From Bacillota bacterium (lineage in GTDB: Bacteria; Bacillota; Clostridia; Christensenellales; CAG-138): a stretch of DNA of 29,422 nucleotides. The notes below the pieces were generated by a model. It ran no database searches. It had not been told where the DNA came from and worked only from the letters and a program-made list of their open reading frames with translations. Location: contig JAFABA010000172.1 of assembly GCA_023426265.1 (NCBI GenBank), positions 1 through 29,422 on the forward strand. Direction: 5' to 3'. This document shows, one piece after another, positions 29,416 through 29,422 of the stretch. How positions within the stretch are numbered: position 1 is the stretch's first letter; each line of letters starts with the position of its first letter. A program made the translations under genes and the position numbers.

Positions 29416-29422
29416 CTCTATT

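Overview
The window looks like a chromosomal segment of a Gram-positive anaerobe of class Clostridia. The evidence is moderate to high GC, strong AGGAGG-type ribosome binding sites, sigma-A-like promoters, frequent GTG/TTG starts, the order tlyA-nadK-argR-recN, a SpoIIM-like gene beside deoB, a PPi-type phosphofructokinase, a class A PBP, scpA/scpB and an encapsulin operon. The sequence alone does not allow a genus call. No rRNA, intact tRNA, CRISPR array or transposase gene was seen.

Layout. 1-2675 (minus): tlyA, nadK (with its own promoter), argR and the 5' part of recN. 2867-5597 (plus): SpoIIM-like protein, deoB with its own promoter and two strong terminators, a hairpin-rich 300-bp gap, and a VanZ-like protein. 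5605-7315 (minus): a small zinc-ribbon gene, recX and birA in one operon. 7462-8247 (plus): an exported peptidoglycan-binding-domain protein, convergent with pfp (8306-9556, minus). 9851-11862 (plus): a compact operon of a DUF5685-like protein, a J-domain protein with a cysteine-rich tail, and an ECF-S-like membrane protein. 12028-14406: class A PBP. 14600-16303: a GntR/FCD regulator and a PadR-DUF2812 pair, each with palindromic operator candidates. 16430-17620: a PBP5-like protein that has lost all three catalytic motifs. 17819-20014: an M50 protease followed by scpA and scpB, which are separated by a 157-bp palindromic MITE-like insertion. 20106-22362: guaB and a LarE-like PP-loop protein. 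22431-23639: encapsulated ferritin plus encapsulin shell. 23751-27143 (minus): an MFS exporter behind a leader-peptide attenuator, a DUF1062 gene behind a long structured leader RNA, and a nitrilase-family gene. 27366-28220 (minus): an AraC regulator divergent from gap (28338-29339).

How the genes fit together. Most are housekeeping: nucleotide metabolism (deoB, guaB), glycolysis (pfp, gap), cofactor and RNA work (nadK, birA, tlyA), chromosome maintenance (recN, recX, scpAB) and cell wall. The accessory highlights are the iron nanocompartment operon, two RNA-controlled loci on the minus strand (25.1-26.2 kb), the catalytically dead PBP5-like protein, the MITE that supplies the scpB ribosome binding site, and the DUF5685/J-protein/membrane-protein operon, whose first protein carries aspartate motifs like those of isoprenoid synthases.
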